This document shows positions 25,200-34,368 of a stretch of DNA of 64,000 bases, piece by piece. The notes under the pieces are model-generated. The model searched no databases, was not told the origin of the DNA, and saw only the letters and a list, made by a program, of their open reading frames with translations. The stretch lies in assembly GCF_049671645.1 (NCBI RefSeq), contig NZ_JBATVG010000008.1, forward strand, positions 62,001 to 126,000. The letters are read 5' to 3'. The translations under genes and the position numbers were made by a program. The DNA comes from Castellaniella sp049671645. GTDB taxonomy: Bacteria; Pseudomonadota; Gammaproteobacteria; Burkholderiales; Burkholderiaceae_B. Numbering within the stretch: position 1 is the stretch's first letter; each line of letters starts with the position of its first letter.

Positions 25200-26159
25200 T
25201 CAGCCGGCCAGCTGCTGCTCAAGGTCATGTAACACCTGATAGCACGGCAAGACCTGCTCGACGCTGGAGTTGGGCTCCCGCCCCTCGCGGATCGCCGCGA
25301 AGAATTCGCGGTCCTGCAATTCGATGCCGTTCATGGAGACGTCCACCCGGCTGACGTCGATGACTTCGTCGCGCCCGGTGACCAGATCGTCATAGCGGGC
25401 GATATAGGTGGCGGTATCGCCGATGTAGCGGAAGAACGTGCCCAGAGGGCCGTCATTGTTGAAGCTGAGCGACAAGGTGCAGATCGCCCCGTTGGCGGCC
25501 TGTAGCTGGATGGACATGTCCATGGCGATGCCCAGGGTCGGGTGGACCGGCCCCTGGACGGCATTGGCTTTCACGATCGGGCTGCCGCACTGATAGGCGA
25601 ACAGGTCCACGGTGTGGGCCGCGTGATGCCACAGCAGGTGGTCGGTCCAGCTGCGCGGCTCGCCCAGCGCGTTCATATTGGTGCGGCGGAAGAAATAGGT
25701 CTGCACATCCATCTGCTGGATGTGGAATTCGCCGGCCCGAATGCGCTGATGCACGTACTGGTGGCTGGGGTTGAAGCGGCGCGTGTGGCCGCACATGGCG
25801 ACCTTGCCGCTTTGGCGCGCCAGGGCCGCCAGGGCTTGCGCATCCTGCAGCGTGTCGGCCATGGGAATTTCGACCTGCACGTGCTTGCCGGCGCGCAGGC
25901 AGGCCATGGCCTGCGCCGCATGCATCTGGGTGGGCGTGCACAGGATGACGGCATCGACATCCGGACGCTTGAGCACTTCATCCAGATCGGTGGTGGATTG
26001 TTCGATACCGTACTTCTGCGCCACGGCCCGGGTTTTTTCCAGATCGCGGCTGACCAGGGCGACGACGTCCACGCCATCGATGCGGGCGATGCCGTCCAGG
26101 TGCTTGATGCCGAAGGCGCCGGCCCCGGCCAGAGCGACCTTCAAGGATTGATCCGCCAT
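25200..26159 (-). CDS. pmdC: 4-carboxy-2-hydroxymuconate-6-semialdehyde dehydrogenase
   Basis: PmdC (LigC) oxidises the hemiacetal form of the ring-cleavage product to 2-pyrone-4,6-dicarboxylate with NAD(P)+. The 319-residue protein has the Rossmann motif ALAGAGAFGIKHLDG and a Gfo/Idh/MocA-type C-terminal domain. It matches Sphingobium LigC in long blocks such as ILCTPTQMHAAQAMACL, HTRRFNPSHQYVHQRI and the EPRSWTDHLLWHHAAHTVDL region. Its ATG overlaps the pmdB stop by one base (TAATG). Confidence 0.94.
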   Translation of the reverse strand: MADQSLKVALAGAGAFGIKHLDGIARIDGVDVVALVSRDLEKTRAVAQKYGIEQSTTDLDEVLKRPDVDAVILCTPTQMHAAQAMACLRAGKHVQVEIPMADTLQDAQALAALARQSGKVAMCGHTRRFNPSHQYVHQRIRAGEFHIQQMDVQTYFFRRTNMNALGEPRSWTDHLLWHHAAHTVDLFAYQCGSPIVKANAVQGPVHPTLGIAMDMSIQLQAANGAICTLSLSFNNDGPLGTFFRYIGDTATYIARYDDLVTGRDEVIDVSRVDVSMNGIELQDREFFAAIREGREPNSSVEQVLPCYQVLHDLEQQLAG

Positions 26160-27025
26160 TATTGTTCCTCCAGAATCAGATGCCCCACCGCCGTATTCGA
26201 CGCGGGCACATGGTAGAAGCGATGCACGACGCGCGGCGCGGGCCCGCCCGCCACGTCGGCCATGGCCCCGCGGGCGATCAGCCACATCACCAGTTCGATG
26301 CCTTCGGAGCCGGCTTCGCGCACGTAATCGATGTGCGGCACCGACGCCTGCCCGGCGGGATCGGCGATCAGACGATCCAGGAAGGCATTGTCGAATTCGC
26401 TGTTGATCAACCCGGCGCGGGGCCCCTGCAACTGATGGCTCATGCCGCCGGTGCCCCAGATCTGCACATTCAGGGGCCGGTCGAAGCTTTCGATGGCGCG
26501 GCGGATCGCCTGCCCCAGCTGGAAGCAGCGCTGCCCCGAGGGCACGGGATACTGGACCACGTTGACGGCGAACGGAATGACCGGGCACGGCCAGGCCTGC
26601 GGCTGGCCGCACATCAGCGACAGCGGCACGGTCAGGCCATGATCCACGTCCATCTTGTTGACGATGGTCAGATCGAAATCCTGCTGGATGACCGACTGGG
26701 CGATGTGCGCCGCCAGTTCGGGGTGGCCGATCACGGGCGGCACGGGACGCGCGCCCCAGCCTTCATCGGCCGGCTGATACTGCGCTGCGCAGCCGATGGC
26801 GAATGTCGGGATGAAGTCCAGGCTGAAGGCCGTGGCATGATCGTTGTAGACCAGGAAGATGACGTCGGGGGTGTTGTCCTGCAGCCATTGCTTTGAAGGT
26901 TCATAGCCCTTGAACAGCGGCGCCCAGTAATCGGTGCCCGTCTTGCCCAGATCCAGGGCGGCGCCGATGGCCGGCACATGGGACGTGTACACGCTGGCGG
27001 TGATGCGGGCGTGAGTCTGGCTCAT
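26159..27025 (-). CDS. pmdB: Protocatechuate 4,5-dioxygenase beta (catalytic) subunit
   Basis: PmdB (LigB) is the Fe(II) extradiol dioxygenase subunit that opens protocatechuate between C4 and C5. Of its 288 residues, the metal ligands expected for the family are present: His16 (YTSHVPAIG), His63 (LVYNDHATAF) and the Glu in EGIELVMWLIARGAM. The catalytic-base region TGGMSHQLQGPRAGLINSEF is kept. It overlaps pmdA by 4 bases and pmdC by one. Confidence 0.95.
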   Translation of the reverse strand: MSQTHARITASVYTSHVPAIGAALDLGKTGTDYWAPLFKGYEPSKQWLQDNTPDVIFLVYNDHATAFSLDFIPTFAIGCAAQYQPADEGWGARPVPPVIGHPELAAHIAQSVIQQDFDLTIVNKMDVDHGLTVPLSLMCGQPQAWPCPVIPFAVNVVQYPVPSGQRCFQLGQAIRRAIESFDRPLNVQIWGTGGMSHQLQGPRAGLINSEFDNAFLDRLIADPAGQASVPHIDYVREAGSEGIELVMWLIARGAMADVAGGPAPRVVHRFYHVPASNTAVGHLILEEQ

Positions 27026-27411
27026 GAGTGTTCTCCGATTTTGCGGTTGCCTTTGGCGGAACGCCCGCCCGCCAGCATCATGGCGGCGTAGTCTTCCTGG
27101 GACATGCCGGTCATGCTCGCGGCCATGTACTGGAAGGAGCGGCCATCGGTGGCGCCCAGCTTGGCCAGGAAATAAATGTTGCCGCCCAATTCCAGGCAGC
27201 GATTCAGATCGCGCGCCAGCACGGCCTGCTTCTGGTCCTCGGTCATGGGCCACTCATCCAGATAGGCGCGCTCGTCGGCCAGAAACCGCTTGCGATTGTC
27301 GGCCTTCATCAGCGACATGCAGAACTGATTCAGGTGGTAGCCCACTCGGGACTGATCGGCATCGAAGATCGTGGTGCCGGGAATATCGGTATAGGGCTTG
27401 TTCAAGGACAT
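27022..27411 (-). CDS. pmdA: Protocatechuate 4,5-dioxygenase alpha subunit
   Basis: The small helical subunit (129 residues) of the LigAB-type dioxygenase, which closes over the active site of the beta subunit. Family features include DIPGTTIFDADQSRVGYHLN, FCMSLMKADNRKRFLADERA and GGNIYFLAKLGATDGRSFQY. It starts 3 bases after the pmdD stop and overlaps pmdB by 4 bases. Confidence 0.95.
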   Translation of the reverse strand: MSLNKPYTDIPGTTIFDADQSRVGYHLNQFCMSLMKADNRKRFLADERAYLDEWPMTEDQKQAVLARDLNRCLELGGNIYFLAKLGATDGRSFQYMAASMTGMSQEDYAAMMLAGGRSAKGNRKIGEHS

Positions 27412-27414
27412 GGC

Positions 27415-28332
27415 TCAACTCCAGTACAAGCGGTTCGGATTGTCCACCAGCAGGCTGCGCTGCAAGGCCGCCGTCGGGGCAATCTGCGGGATGTAGTCCA
27501 CCAGCAGCCCGTCGTCGGGCATGTGGGACTTCAGGTTCGGGTGCGGCCAATCCGTGCCCCACAGGACACGATCCGGGAACGTTTCCACCAGGCTGCGGGC
27601 AAAGGGCACGACATCCTGATAGGCATGCTGTTCGCCGTTCAGGGCGTGGGGCCCGGACTGGCTGAGGCGTTCTGGGCAGCTGACCTTGCTCCAGATATTG
27701 GGGTGCTCGCGCATCAGCGCGACGAAGCGCTGGAACTCGGGCCCGTCCACCGGCTGGGTGACGTCGGGACGCCCCATGTGATCGACCACCACCGTCGTCG
27801 GCAGCGCGGTGAAGAAATCATACAGTTCGGGCAGGTCCTTGGATTCGAAGTAGACCACCACGTGCCAGCCCAGCGGTGCGATGCGGGCGGCGATGTCGGC
27901 CAGGACCTCGCGCGGCGTGAAATCCGCCAGGCGCTTGACGAAGTTGAAGCGCGTGCCGCGGACCCCGGCGGCATGCAGGGCCTGCAGTTCGGCATCCGTG
28001 ATGTCCTGCGACACCGTCGCCACCCCGCGGGCCCGGCCGCCGGACGCTTTCAGGGCATCGACCAGGGCGCGATTGTCCGTGCCGTGGCAGGTCGCCTGCA
28101 CGATCACGTTCTTCGCGAACCCCAGGTGGTCGCGCAAGGCGAACAAGGCCTCTTTCGGCGCGTCGCAGGGCGTGTATTTGCGCTGCGGCGCATAGGGAAA
28201 AACGGCCCCCGGCCCGAAGACATGGCAATGCGCGTCCACGGCATCGGGCGGCAAGCGGAAACGCGGACGGCTGGGGCCGTCGTAGTAATCCAGCCAGCCC
28301 GGGGTCTTGATGAAGGGTTCGACGTTGCTCAT
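27415..28332 (-). CDS. pmdD: 2-pyrone-4,6-dicarboxylate hydrolase
   Basis: PmdD (LigI) opens the lactone of 2-pyrone-4,6-dicarboxylate to give 4-oxalomesaconate. The 305-residue amidohydrolase has the strand-1 motif VDAHCHVFGPG and the active-site Asp in VLWGTDWPHPN, and ends LLVDNPNRLYW as in LigI. This is one of the few amidohydrolases that works without a metal. It starts 10 bases after pmdF. Confidence 0.94.
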   Translation of the reverse strand: MSNVEPFIKTPGWLDYYDGPSRPRFRLPPDAVDAHCHVFGPGAVFPYAPQRKYTPCDAPKEALFALRDHLGFAKNVIVQATCHGTDNRALVDALKASGGRARGVATVSQDITDAELQALHAAGVRGTRFNFVKRLADFTPREVLADIAARIAPLGWHVVVYFESKDLPELYDFFTALPTTVVVDHMGRPDVTQPVDGPEFQRFVALMREHPNIWSKVSCPERLSQSGPHALNGEQHAYQDVVPFARSLVETFPDRVLWGTDWPHPNLKSHMPDDGLLVDYIPQIAPTAALQRSLLVDNPNRLYWS

Positions 28333-28342
28333 GGCGCAGTCC

Positions 28343-29038
28343 TCAATCCAGGTATTTCAAGCCGGCCTTCTCCAGGCCCTCGCGCATCTTGTAGTAATCC
28401 AGCCCCAGCACGCCGGAGGCGAAGATGTCGCGCTTGTTGCCTTCATTGTCCTCGCGGGCCTGGGCCTTGGCGGCGACTTCGCCGGCGATCGCCGCCGGCA
28501 CCACCACCACCCCATCGGTATCGGCCACGACCACGTCGCCCGGCATGATGGCTGCGCCGGCGCACACCACCGGGATGTTGACCGAGCCCAGCGTGGCCTT
28601 GATCGTGCCCCGGGAACTGATGGCTCGCGAGAAGACGGGGAATTCCATGGATTCCAGCGTATCGACATCACGCACGCCGCCGTCGATGATCAGGCCGCGC
28701 GCGCCGCGCGCCTTGAAGGACGTGGCCAGCAAGTCGCCGAAGAAACCGTCGGTGCTGTCGGCCGTGCAGGCGGCCACCACGACGTCGCCCGGGCGGATCT
28801 GCTCGGCGGCCACGTGCAGCATCCAGTTATCGCCCGGCTGCAACAGCACCGTGACGGCCGTGCCGCACATGCGCGCCCCGCGCCAGACCGGCCGCATATA
28901 GGGCTTCATCAGGCCGACGCGGCCCATGGCCTCGTGGATGGTCGCCACGCCGAAATGCGACAGATGTTCCACGGCGGCGGGGTCGGCGCGCTGAATCGTG
29001 CGATGCACGACACCCAGCTGATTCAAGGGAGTGCTCAT
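28343..29038 (-). CDS. pmdF: 4-carboxy-4-hydroxy-2-oxoadipate aldolase
   Basis: PmdF (LigK/ProA type) splits 4-carboxy-4-hydroxy-2-oxoadipate into pyruvate and oxaloacetate. The 231-residue protein has the class II pyruvate-aldolase signature GLIIDGGVRDVDTL with the catalytic Arg-Asp pair, and the phosphate/pyruvate loop AAEQIRPGDVVVAAC. Three in-frame ATGs lie close together; I chose 29038 because GAGG is then 9 bases upstream. The others overlap the ribosome-binding site. Confidence 0.93.
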   Translation of the reverse strand: MSTPLNQLGVVHRTIQRADPAAVEHLSHFGVATIHEAMGRVGLMKPYMRPVWRGARMCGTAVTVLLQPGDNWMLHVAAEQIRPGDVVVAACTADSTDGFFGDLLATSFKARGARGLIIDGGVRDVDTLESMEFPVFSRAISSRGTIKATLGSVNIPVVCAGAAIMPGDVVVADTDGVVVVPAAIAGEVAAKAQAREDNEGNKRDIFASGVLGLDYYKMREGLEKAGLKYLD

Positions 29039-29057
29039 ATCCATCATCCTCTAGAGA

Positions 29058-30101
29058 TCAAAGGCCCTTGGCCTTCAGGGCGGCGTCCAGGCGCGGGAAG
29101 ACGCGCCGGGCATTGCCCTCGTAAATCTGGAAGCGGTCGGCGTCGGACAGGACGGTGGCCGCCTCGATGTAGCGTTTGGTGTCGTCGAAATAATGGCCGG
29201 TCTCGGGGTCGATGCCGCGCACCGCGCCGATCATTTCCGAGGCGAACAGCACGTTTTTGACCGGGATGACCCGCGTCAGCAGATCGATGCCCGGCTGATG
29301 GTAGACACAGGTATCGAAAAACACATTATTCAGCAGATGTTCGTCCAGCAGCGGTTTTTTCAGCGCCTGGGCCAGGCCGCGGAAGCGGCCCCAGTGATAA
29401 GGCGCCGCGCCGCCTCCATGCGGAATGACGAAGCGCAACGTGGGGAAGTCCCGGAACAGATCCGAGGTCAGGCACTGCATGAAGGCCGTGGTGTCGGCGT
29501 TCAGGTAATGAGCCCCCGTCGTGTGAAAGGAGGGATTGCAGCTGGTGGACACGTGGATCATGGCCGGAATGTCGTATTCCACCATCTTTTCGTAGATCGG
29601 ATACCAGGAATGATCGGACAGCGGCGGCGACGTCCAGTGCCCGCCGGACGGATCCGGATTCAGGTTGATGCCGACCGCGCCGTATTCCTTGACGCACTTT
29701 TCCAGCTCGGGAATGCAGGTGGCCGGGTCCACGCCGGGCGACTGCGGCAACATGGCGGCCATGGCGAAATGATCCGGGAACAGCGTGGCGACCCGGTGGC
29801 ACAGCTCGTTGCAGATCGCCGACCAAGTGCTGGAGACCTGAAAATCGCCGATGTGATGCGCCATGAAGCTGGCCCGGGGCGAAAAGATCGTCAGGTCGGA
29901 GCCGCGCTCGAGCATCAGGCGCAGTTGGTTGGCCTCGATGCTCTCGCGCAGATCATCGTCGCTGATGCGCAGGTCGGAGACCTGCGGCTTTTGCGCCGGG
30001 TCCTGAATGCCGGCGATCTGCCGTTCACGCCAATCGGCCAACGCCTGCGGGGCGGTCGTGTAGTGCCCATGGCAATCGATGATCAGGGGTTTTCGGTTCA
30101 T
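29058..30101 (-). CDS. pmdE: 4-oxalomesaconate hydratase
   Basis: PmdE (LigJ) adds water to 4-oxalomesaconate to form 4-carboxy-4-hydroxy-2-oxoadipate. The 347-residue amidohydrolase-fold protein shows IIDCHGHYTTAPQALADWR, INLNPDPSGGHWTSPPLSD and VIPHGGGAAPYHWGRFRG, as in LigJ. AAGGA lies before the ATG at 30101. The start is chosen there because the metal-binding DCHGHY must be near the N-terminus; upstream frame is open but unrelated. Confidence 0.94.
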   Translation of the reverse strand: MNRKPLIIDCHGHYTTAPQALADWRERQIAGIQDPAQKPQVSDLRISDDDLRESIEANQLRLMLERGSDLTIFSPRASFMAHHIGDFQVSSTWSAICNELCHRVATLFPDHFAMAAMLPQSPGVDPATCIPELEKCVKEYGAVGINLNPDPSGGHWTSPPLSDHSWYPIYEKMVEYDIPAMIHVSTSCNPSFHTTGAHYLNADTTAFMQCLTSDLFRDFPTLRFVIPHGGGAAPYHWGRFRGLAQALKKPLLDEHLLNNVFFDTCVYHQPGIDLLTRVIPVKNVLFASEMIGAVRGIDPETGHYFDDTKRYIEAATVLSDADRFQIYEGNARRVFPRLDAALKAKGL

Positions 30102-30129
30102 GTTGACAGATTCCTTTTGATAAGCCGGA

Positions 30130-31287
30130 TCAGCGAGCGCAGTCGTCGTCCACCCCCGCCGCCTGCCAGACGGAGCCGGGGACCATGACTTCACCGCGCA
30201 TGATGAGACGCGCCGTGCGCAGCAAGGCGGCCCGCACGACTTTTTGAGCGTCATGCGGGTCCAGTTCAAGTTCAACGGTGAATTCGCCGCTGGGGTGTTC
30301 GATGGAAACGGCCTTGCGAGCGCCGCCGGGCACCTGAGCCAGGGCGTGCGGCACGGAGCCTTCCAGCACGCAGGCCGTGCCGACCGTCACGGCCGCCAGC
30401 ACACCGATGGCCTCGTGGCAGACGTGCGGGATGAAACAGCGCGTATTGATGGCGCCGCCGTCCTGCGGGGCCGACACCAGCGTCATCTTGGGGTAGTTGC
30501 GCCCGCTGACGTCGCCCAGCCCCATGAGTTCCGCCGTCTTCAGGCGCAAGGCCTCGATCCTGGCCTTCAGCGCCGTGTCGGCATTCAGCTCCGCCGGGCG
30601 CTCCTGCCCGGTGCAACCTACGTCCTGCGCCCGGAACAGCACCAGCGGCATGCCGTTGTCGATGCAGGTCACGTCGATCTCGAACGCCGGAAACTGCGCC
30701 CCGGCCGGCGGCTCGACGCGCACGCGATCCAGCACCCGGCCGGTCGGCAGCAGGCCGGAACACACCGAGCCGGCCGTGTCCAGGAAATTGATGGTGATGG
30801 GGGCTGAGGTCTTGGGCACGCCGTCGATGCGCGCCTGGCCTTCGTAGCTGACCTGACGGCCGGCCGGCGTGAGCGGCGTCTGCACGGTAATATCGCACTG
30901 CATCCCGGTGTTCCGGGTCAGGACGCGCGCCGTCGTCTGATCGCCCTGGGCCTGGATCAGGCCGCGTTCCAGGGCGAACGGCACCACGGCCGCCAGCATG
31001 TTGCCGCAGTTGGCCGTGGTGTCGACGGTATCCTGGTCCGGCTGCAATTGGGCGAACAGGAATTCCAGATCGACCCCCGGCGTGGTGCCCGAGCGCACGA
31101 TGCCGACTTTGCTGGTCAAGGGGTGCGCCCCGCCCATGCCGTCGATCTGCCGGCGGTCGGGCGACCCCATCACGGCCAGCAGAACCTGATCCCGGACGGC
31201 CGTATCGGCCGGCAGATCGGATTCCAGGAAAAAGGGCCCGCGCGAAGTGCCCCCGCGCATGAACAAGGCCGGAACAGGCTTTTGCAT
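30130..31287 (-). CDS. pmdU: 4-oxalomesaconate tautomerase (PrpF family)
   Basis: PmdU (LigU/GalD type) interconverts the double-bond isomers of 4-oxalomesaconate so that the hydratase can act. The 385-residue protein has the PrpF opening FMRGGTSRGPFF, the GMGGAHPLTSKVGIV block and the conserved Cys in DTTANCGNMLAAV. It is the first gene of the pmd-liv operon and diverges from the LysR gene. A GTG lies directly before the ATG at 31287 and could also serve; the ribosome-binding site is poor for both. Confidence 0.92.
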   Translation of the reverse strand: MQKPVPALFMRGGTSRGPFFLESDLPADTAVRDQVLLAVMGSPDRRQIDGMGGAHPLTSKVGIVRSGTTPGVDLEFLFAQLQPDQDTVDTTANCGNMLAAVVPFALERGLIQAQGDQTTARVLTRNTGMQCDITVQTPLTPAGRQVSYEGQARIDGVPKTSAPITINFLDTAGSVCSGLLPTGRVLDRVRVEPPAGAQFPAFEIDVTCIDNGMPLVLFRAQDVGCTGQERPAELNADTALKARIEALRLKTAELMGLGDVSGRNYPKMTLVSAPQDGGAINTRCFIPHVCHEAIGVLAAVTVGTACVLEGSVPHALAQVPGGARKAVSIEHPSGEFTVELELDPHDAQKVVRAALLRTARLIMRGEVMVPGSVWQAAGVDDDCAR

Positions 31288-31366
31288 CACACCACCACCG
31301 TTGCTATGTTGCAGTCATTATGGGCGCAAGCTGCCTGGTGAATAAGGGCATACGTACACTAGCTGC

Positions 31367-31385
31367 TATATCAAATCGGTATAAT
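31367..31385. promoter_or_regulatory. Candidate PmdR operator and regulator -10
   Basis: TATATCAAATCGGTATAAT holds a TATA-N9-TATA repeat, a LysR T-N11-A spacing (T31369, A31381) and a TATAAT -10 (31380-31385) reading toward the LysR gene. A very similar element (reverse strand) lies at 34369-34385. Confidence 0.5.
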
Positions 31386-31424
31386 AAGATCGGTGTCATG
31401 CCAAACTTAAGGGTAAACCCTGAT

Positions 31425-32339
31425 ATGGACCTCAAACAGCTGGAATACTTCACCCGCGTGGCCGAACTGGGCAGTTTCACTCAGGCGTCCCATGCCCTGG
31501 ATATTGCCCAACCCGCCCTCAGCCGGCAGGTGCGGCTGCTGGAAGTCGAACTGCGCCAGAACCTGCTGAACCGCAATGGCCGGGGCGTGACCACGACCGA
31601 AGCCGGCAAAGTGCTGCTGGAACACTGCCGGGGGATTCTGCACCAGGTCGAACGCGCCAAAGAAGACATGGCGCGGGTCCAGGGCGCTCTGGCGGGCCGG
31701 GTGGTTCTGGGCATCGTTCCCAGCGCGTCGAAAATGCTGACGGTGCCGCTGACCCGGAAATTCCGCAAGCAACTGCCCAACGCCACGCTGTCCATCAGCG
31801 AAGGCCTGTCGGTGATGATGCAGGAATCGCTGCTGGCGGGCCGCCTGGACATCGCCCTGCTCTACAACCCCAGCGCCTCGGCGGAACTGGACCTCAGCCC
31901 CCTGACCAGCGAACTGCTGTATCTGGTCGGCCCCAAGGGCCCGCACCCGTCCCACCAGGCCATGCCGCTGCGATCGCTGGCCGGCATCCCCCTGGTGATT
32001 CCCAATCGGCCGCATACCATCCGCATGCTGCTGGAATCACAGATGGCGCTGATCGGCTGCCGCCCCAACATCCGCCTGGAAATCGACGGGGTGCCGGCCA
32101 TCCTGGACCTGGTGGCCGACGGCGCCGGCTATGCGGTGCTGACCGAACATGCCGTGCTGACCTCGGCGCAGCCGGACCGCTATCACATCCGCCCCATCAG
32201 CCAGCCCGAACTGCCCAGCCGGCTGTATCTGGCGACGGCGTCCGGGCGCATCACGACCCTGACGCAGCAAGCCATGCTGGAGCTGATCCGCAGCACGGTG
32301 CGCGAGGCCTACCCCACCACGCTGATCCAGGCCGGCTGA
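31425..32339 (+). CDS. pmdR: LysR-family regulator of the pmd operon (PmdR/LigR type)
   Basis: A 304-residue LysR-type regulator: winged helix MDLKQLEYFTRVAELGSFTQ with ALDIAQPALSRQVRLLEVEL, then an effector-binding domain (GRVVLGIVPSASKMLTVPLT onward). It diverges from pmdU across 137 bases, so it very likely controls the pmd-liv operon, with protocatechuate or a cleavage product as co-inducer (inference). I chose the ATG at 31425 because LysR proteins start this way; an in-frame ATG at 31398 is possible. Confidence 0.87.
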   Translation: MDLKQLEYFTRVAELGSFTQASHALDIAQPALSRQVRLLEVELRQNLLNRNGRGVTTTEAGKVLLEHCRGILHQVERAKEDMARVQGALAGRVVLGIVPSASKMLTVPLTRKFRKQLPNATLSISEGLSVMMQESLLAGRLDIALLYNPSASAELDLSPLTSELLYLVGPKGPHPSHQAMPLRSLAGIPLVIPNRPHTIRMLLESQMALIGCRPNIRLEIDGVPAILDLVADGAGYAVLTEHAVLTSAQPDRYHIRPISQPELPSRLYLATASGRITTLTQQAMLELIRSTVREAYPTTLIQAG

Positions 32340-32349
32340 GCGCCGCCGG

Positions 32350-33243
32350 TCAGTCCTTGACGTGCTTGACCAGGCGATCGGCGTAAGCCTGCCAGCCGCC
32401 CGCCTTCTGGACGCCTTCGAACAGACCCTGGGCGGCCAGCCCGGCGACCCAGTCCTGCTTTTCCGCCGTCGCGGCGGCCATCCAGGGCTCGAAGCCGGCC
32501 TCGCGTACGGTATTGGCGACCTCGCGCATTTCCTCGGCGCGGCGCCGGCCATGCTGCACCACCCGGCTGTAGAAATAACGTCCCTGTTCCGTCCAGTCGA
32601 TGGACGGGAAGGTTTCCTGCAGCGTCGGCAGCACGTAGTCCTCGACCCCATAGGCGCGCGCGGCGGTGTAGCTTTCGATCACCAGGGCTTCCAGGCCCTT
32701 GATCATGACGCTGCGGCACATCTTGATGGCCGAGGCCACACCCAGTTCCGGCGATACGGCCTTGGCATCCATGCCCCAGGCGGCCAGCTGCCCCGCCAGG
32801 GCTTCCGCATGCGGACCGCCCAGCAGCATGGGCACGCGAATGCCATACGGCGGCACCGAGGTCATCACCCCGGCTTCGACATAGTGTCCGCCCGCCGCTT
32901 CGATCAGGGCGGCAGCTTCGCGCTTGGCCCCCGGAGACGCGGAATTCAGGTCCAGAAAAACCGTGTCCGGCCGCAGGTGGGCAGCCGCTTCGCGGGCCAC
33001 CGCCACCGTGTTGGACGCCGTCACGGCCGAAATCACCAGATTGCTGGCGGCGCACAGATCGGCGGAGGAAGCGCGCAGGATAACGCCATCGTGGGCGGCC
33101 CGGTCGCGCAGCGGCTGCGCCGCCGCCGGATCGGCCAGTTTCAGGTCCCAGGCGCTGACGCCCGCCACTTGCGGCCCCAGGCCTGCGCAGAAAATCCCGC
33201 CGACTTCGCCATAACCGATCAAGCCCAACTGTGTCGTCTGCAT
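32350..33243 (-). CDS. NAD(P)-dependent oxidoreductase with DUF1932 domain
   Basis: A 297-residue protein related to 6-phosphogluconate/3-hydroxyisobutyrate dehydrogenases. The N-terminal Rossmann motif is GLIGYGEVGGIFCAGL; the middle has FLDLNSASPGAKREAA and the family lysine region ASAIKMCRSVMIKGLEAL. Residues about 200-275 form a DUF1932 domain (TLQETFPSIDWTEQGRYF). The substrate is unknown. GGGAG lies 5 bases before the ATG at 33243. It follows the aldo/keto reductase after 66 bases and converges on pmdR, so a side role in aromatic metabolism is plausible. Confidence 0.8.
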   Translation of the reverse strand: MQTTQLGLIGYGEVGGIFCAGLGPQVAGVSAWDLKLADPAAAQPLRDRAAHDGVILRASSADLCAASNLVISAVTASNTVAVAREAAAHLRPDTVFLDLNSASPGAKREAAALIEAAGGHYVEAGVMTSVPPYGIRVPMLLGGPHAEALAGQLAAWGMDAKAVSPELGVASAIKMCRSVMIKGLEALVIESYTAARAYGVEDYVLPTLQETFPSIDWTEQGRYFYSRVVQHGRRRAEEMREVANTVREAGFEPWMAAATAEKQDWVAGLAAQGLFEGVQKAGGWQAYADRLVKHVKD

Positions 33244-33309
33244 GACTGCTCCCAAAGACTGAAATAGAATGGCCGGCCCGGGTTCCGGGCCGGCCGACGC
33301 CCCCGCGTT

Positions 33310-34308
33310 TCAGGCGGGCGGAAACTGTTCCGTATCGACTTCCAGCTGCGTGGCGGGCCCGTAGCGGTCCCCCGCCACCCGGTGGTGGTCGAAGTGGGCG
33401 GCCAGCTCGGCGCACAGCGCATCATCCGGCGCCACATCGACGGCGGCCAGGTTTTCCCTGAGGTGCGCCAGACGGGTCGTGCCGGGGATGGGGATGACAT
33501 CCGGCCCCTGATGCAGCAGCCAGGCCAGGGCCAGCTGACCGGGGGTGCAGTCCAGACCCCGGGCGCGATCACGCAGCAGGACCAGCAAGGCCTGATTGCG
33601 CTCAAACGCATCCGGCTGAAAACGCGGCATGCGCAGGCGCAGGTCGGTGTCCGCCAGCGCCGTCATGGACGGCAGGCCATCGGCCAGGAAGGCCCGGCCC
33701 AGCGGGCTGAAGGCCACGAGCGCAGCGCCCAGTTCGCGGCAGGCCTGCAAGACGGCGATTTCCACGTTGCGCGACCACAGGGAATATTCGCTTTGCACCG
33801 CCGCGATGGGGTGCACCGCATGCGCCCGGCGCAAGGTGTCGGCCGAGACTTCGGATAAACCGATGTGGCGGATCTTTCCCGCCTGAGCCAGATCCGCCAA
33901 TGCGCCGATGCTGTCCTCGATAGGGACGGATTTGTCCCAGCGGTGCAGATAATACAGATCGATGACATCGGTGCGCAGACGGCGCAGGGAGTCTTCGCAG
34001 GTGCGGCGCAGGGTATCGGGGCGGCCATCGATGCGGCGCTGGCCGTCTTCCCGGAAGACGCCGCATTTGCTGGCCAGGAAGAAGCGGCTGCGATGCGCCG
34101 ACAGCACCCGGCCCACGAGTTCTTCGTTGTGCCCGAAGCCATAGAGCGCCGCCGTGTCGAACAGCGTCACCCCCTGATCCAGCGCCCCCAGCAGCAAGGC
34201 CTGCGCCTGTTCAGGCGGAACGGCCGGGCCGTAGCCGTGACTGAGGCCCATGCATCCCAGGCCGACCGGAAACACCGGCATCCCGGCAATCGTGCGTGTC
34301 TGTGTCAT
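33310..34308 (-). CDS. Aldo/keto reductase
   Basis: A 332-residue NADPH-dependent aldo/keto reductase of the AKR13-like group. The catalytic tetrad is visible: Asp in TLFDTAALYG, the Tyr of the same segment, Lys in FLASKCGVF and His in YYLHRWD. The C-terminal NADPH-binding segment is VIPIPGTTRLAHLRENLAAV. Members reduce a wide range of aldehydes and ketones, so no substrate can be named. It appears to lead a two-gene operon with the DUF1932 dehydrogenase, behind a PmdR-like site. Confidence 0.86.
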   Translation of the reverse strand: MTQTRTIAGMPVFPVGLGCMGLSHGYGPAVPPEQAQALLLGALDQGVTLFDTAALYGFGHNEELVGRVLSAHRSRFFLASKCGVFREDGQRRIDGRPDTLRRTCEDSLRRLRTDVIDLYYLHRWDKSVPIEDSIGALADLAQAGKIRHIGLSEVSADTLRRAHAVHPIAAVQSEYSLWSRNVEIAVLQACRELGAALVAFSPLGRAFLADGLPSMTALADTDLRLRMPRFQPDAFERNQALLVLLRDRARGLDCTPGQLALAWLLHQGPDVIPIPGTTRLAHLRENLAAVDVAPDDALCAELAAHFDHHRVAGDRYGPATQLEVDTEQFPPA

Positions 34309-34368
34309 AGTGGTTCGATTATCCCCAGAACGCCGGGATAAGGTAAGCCCGCATCGACGACTAACAGC

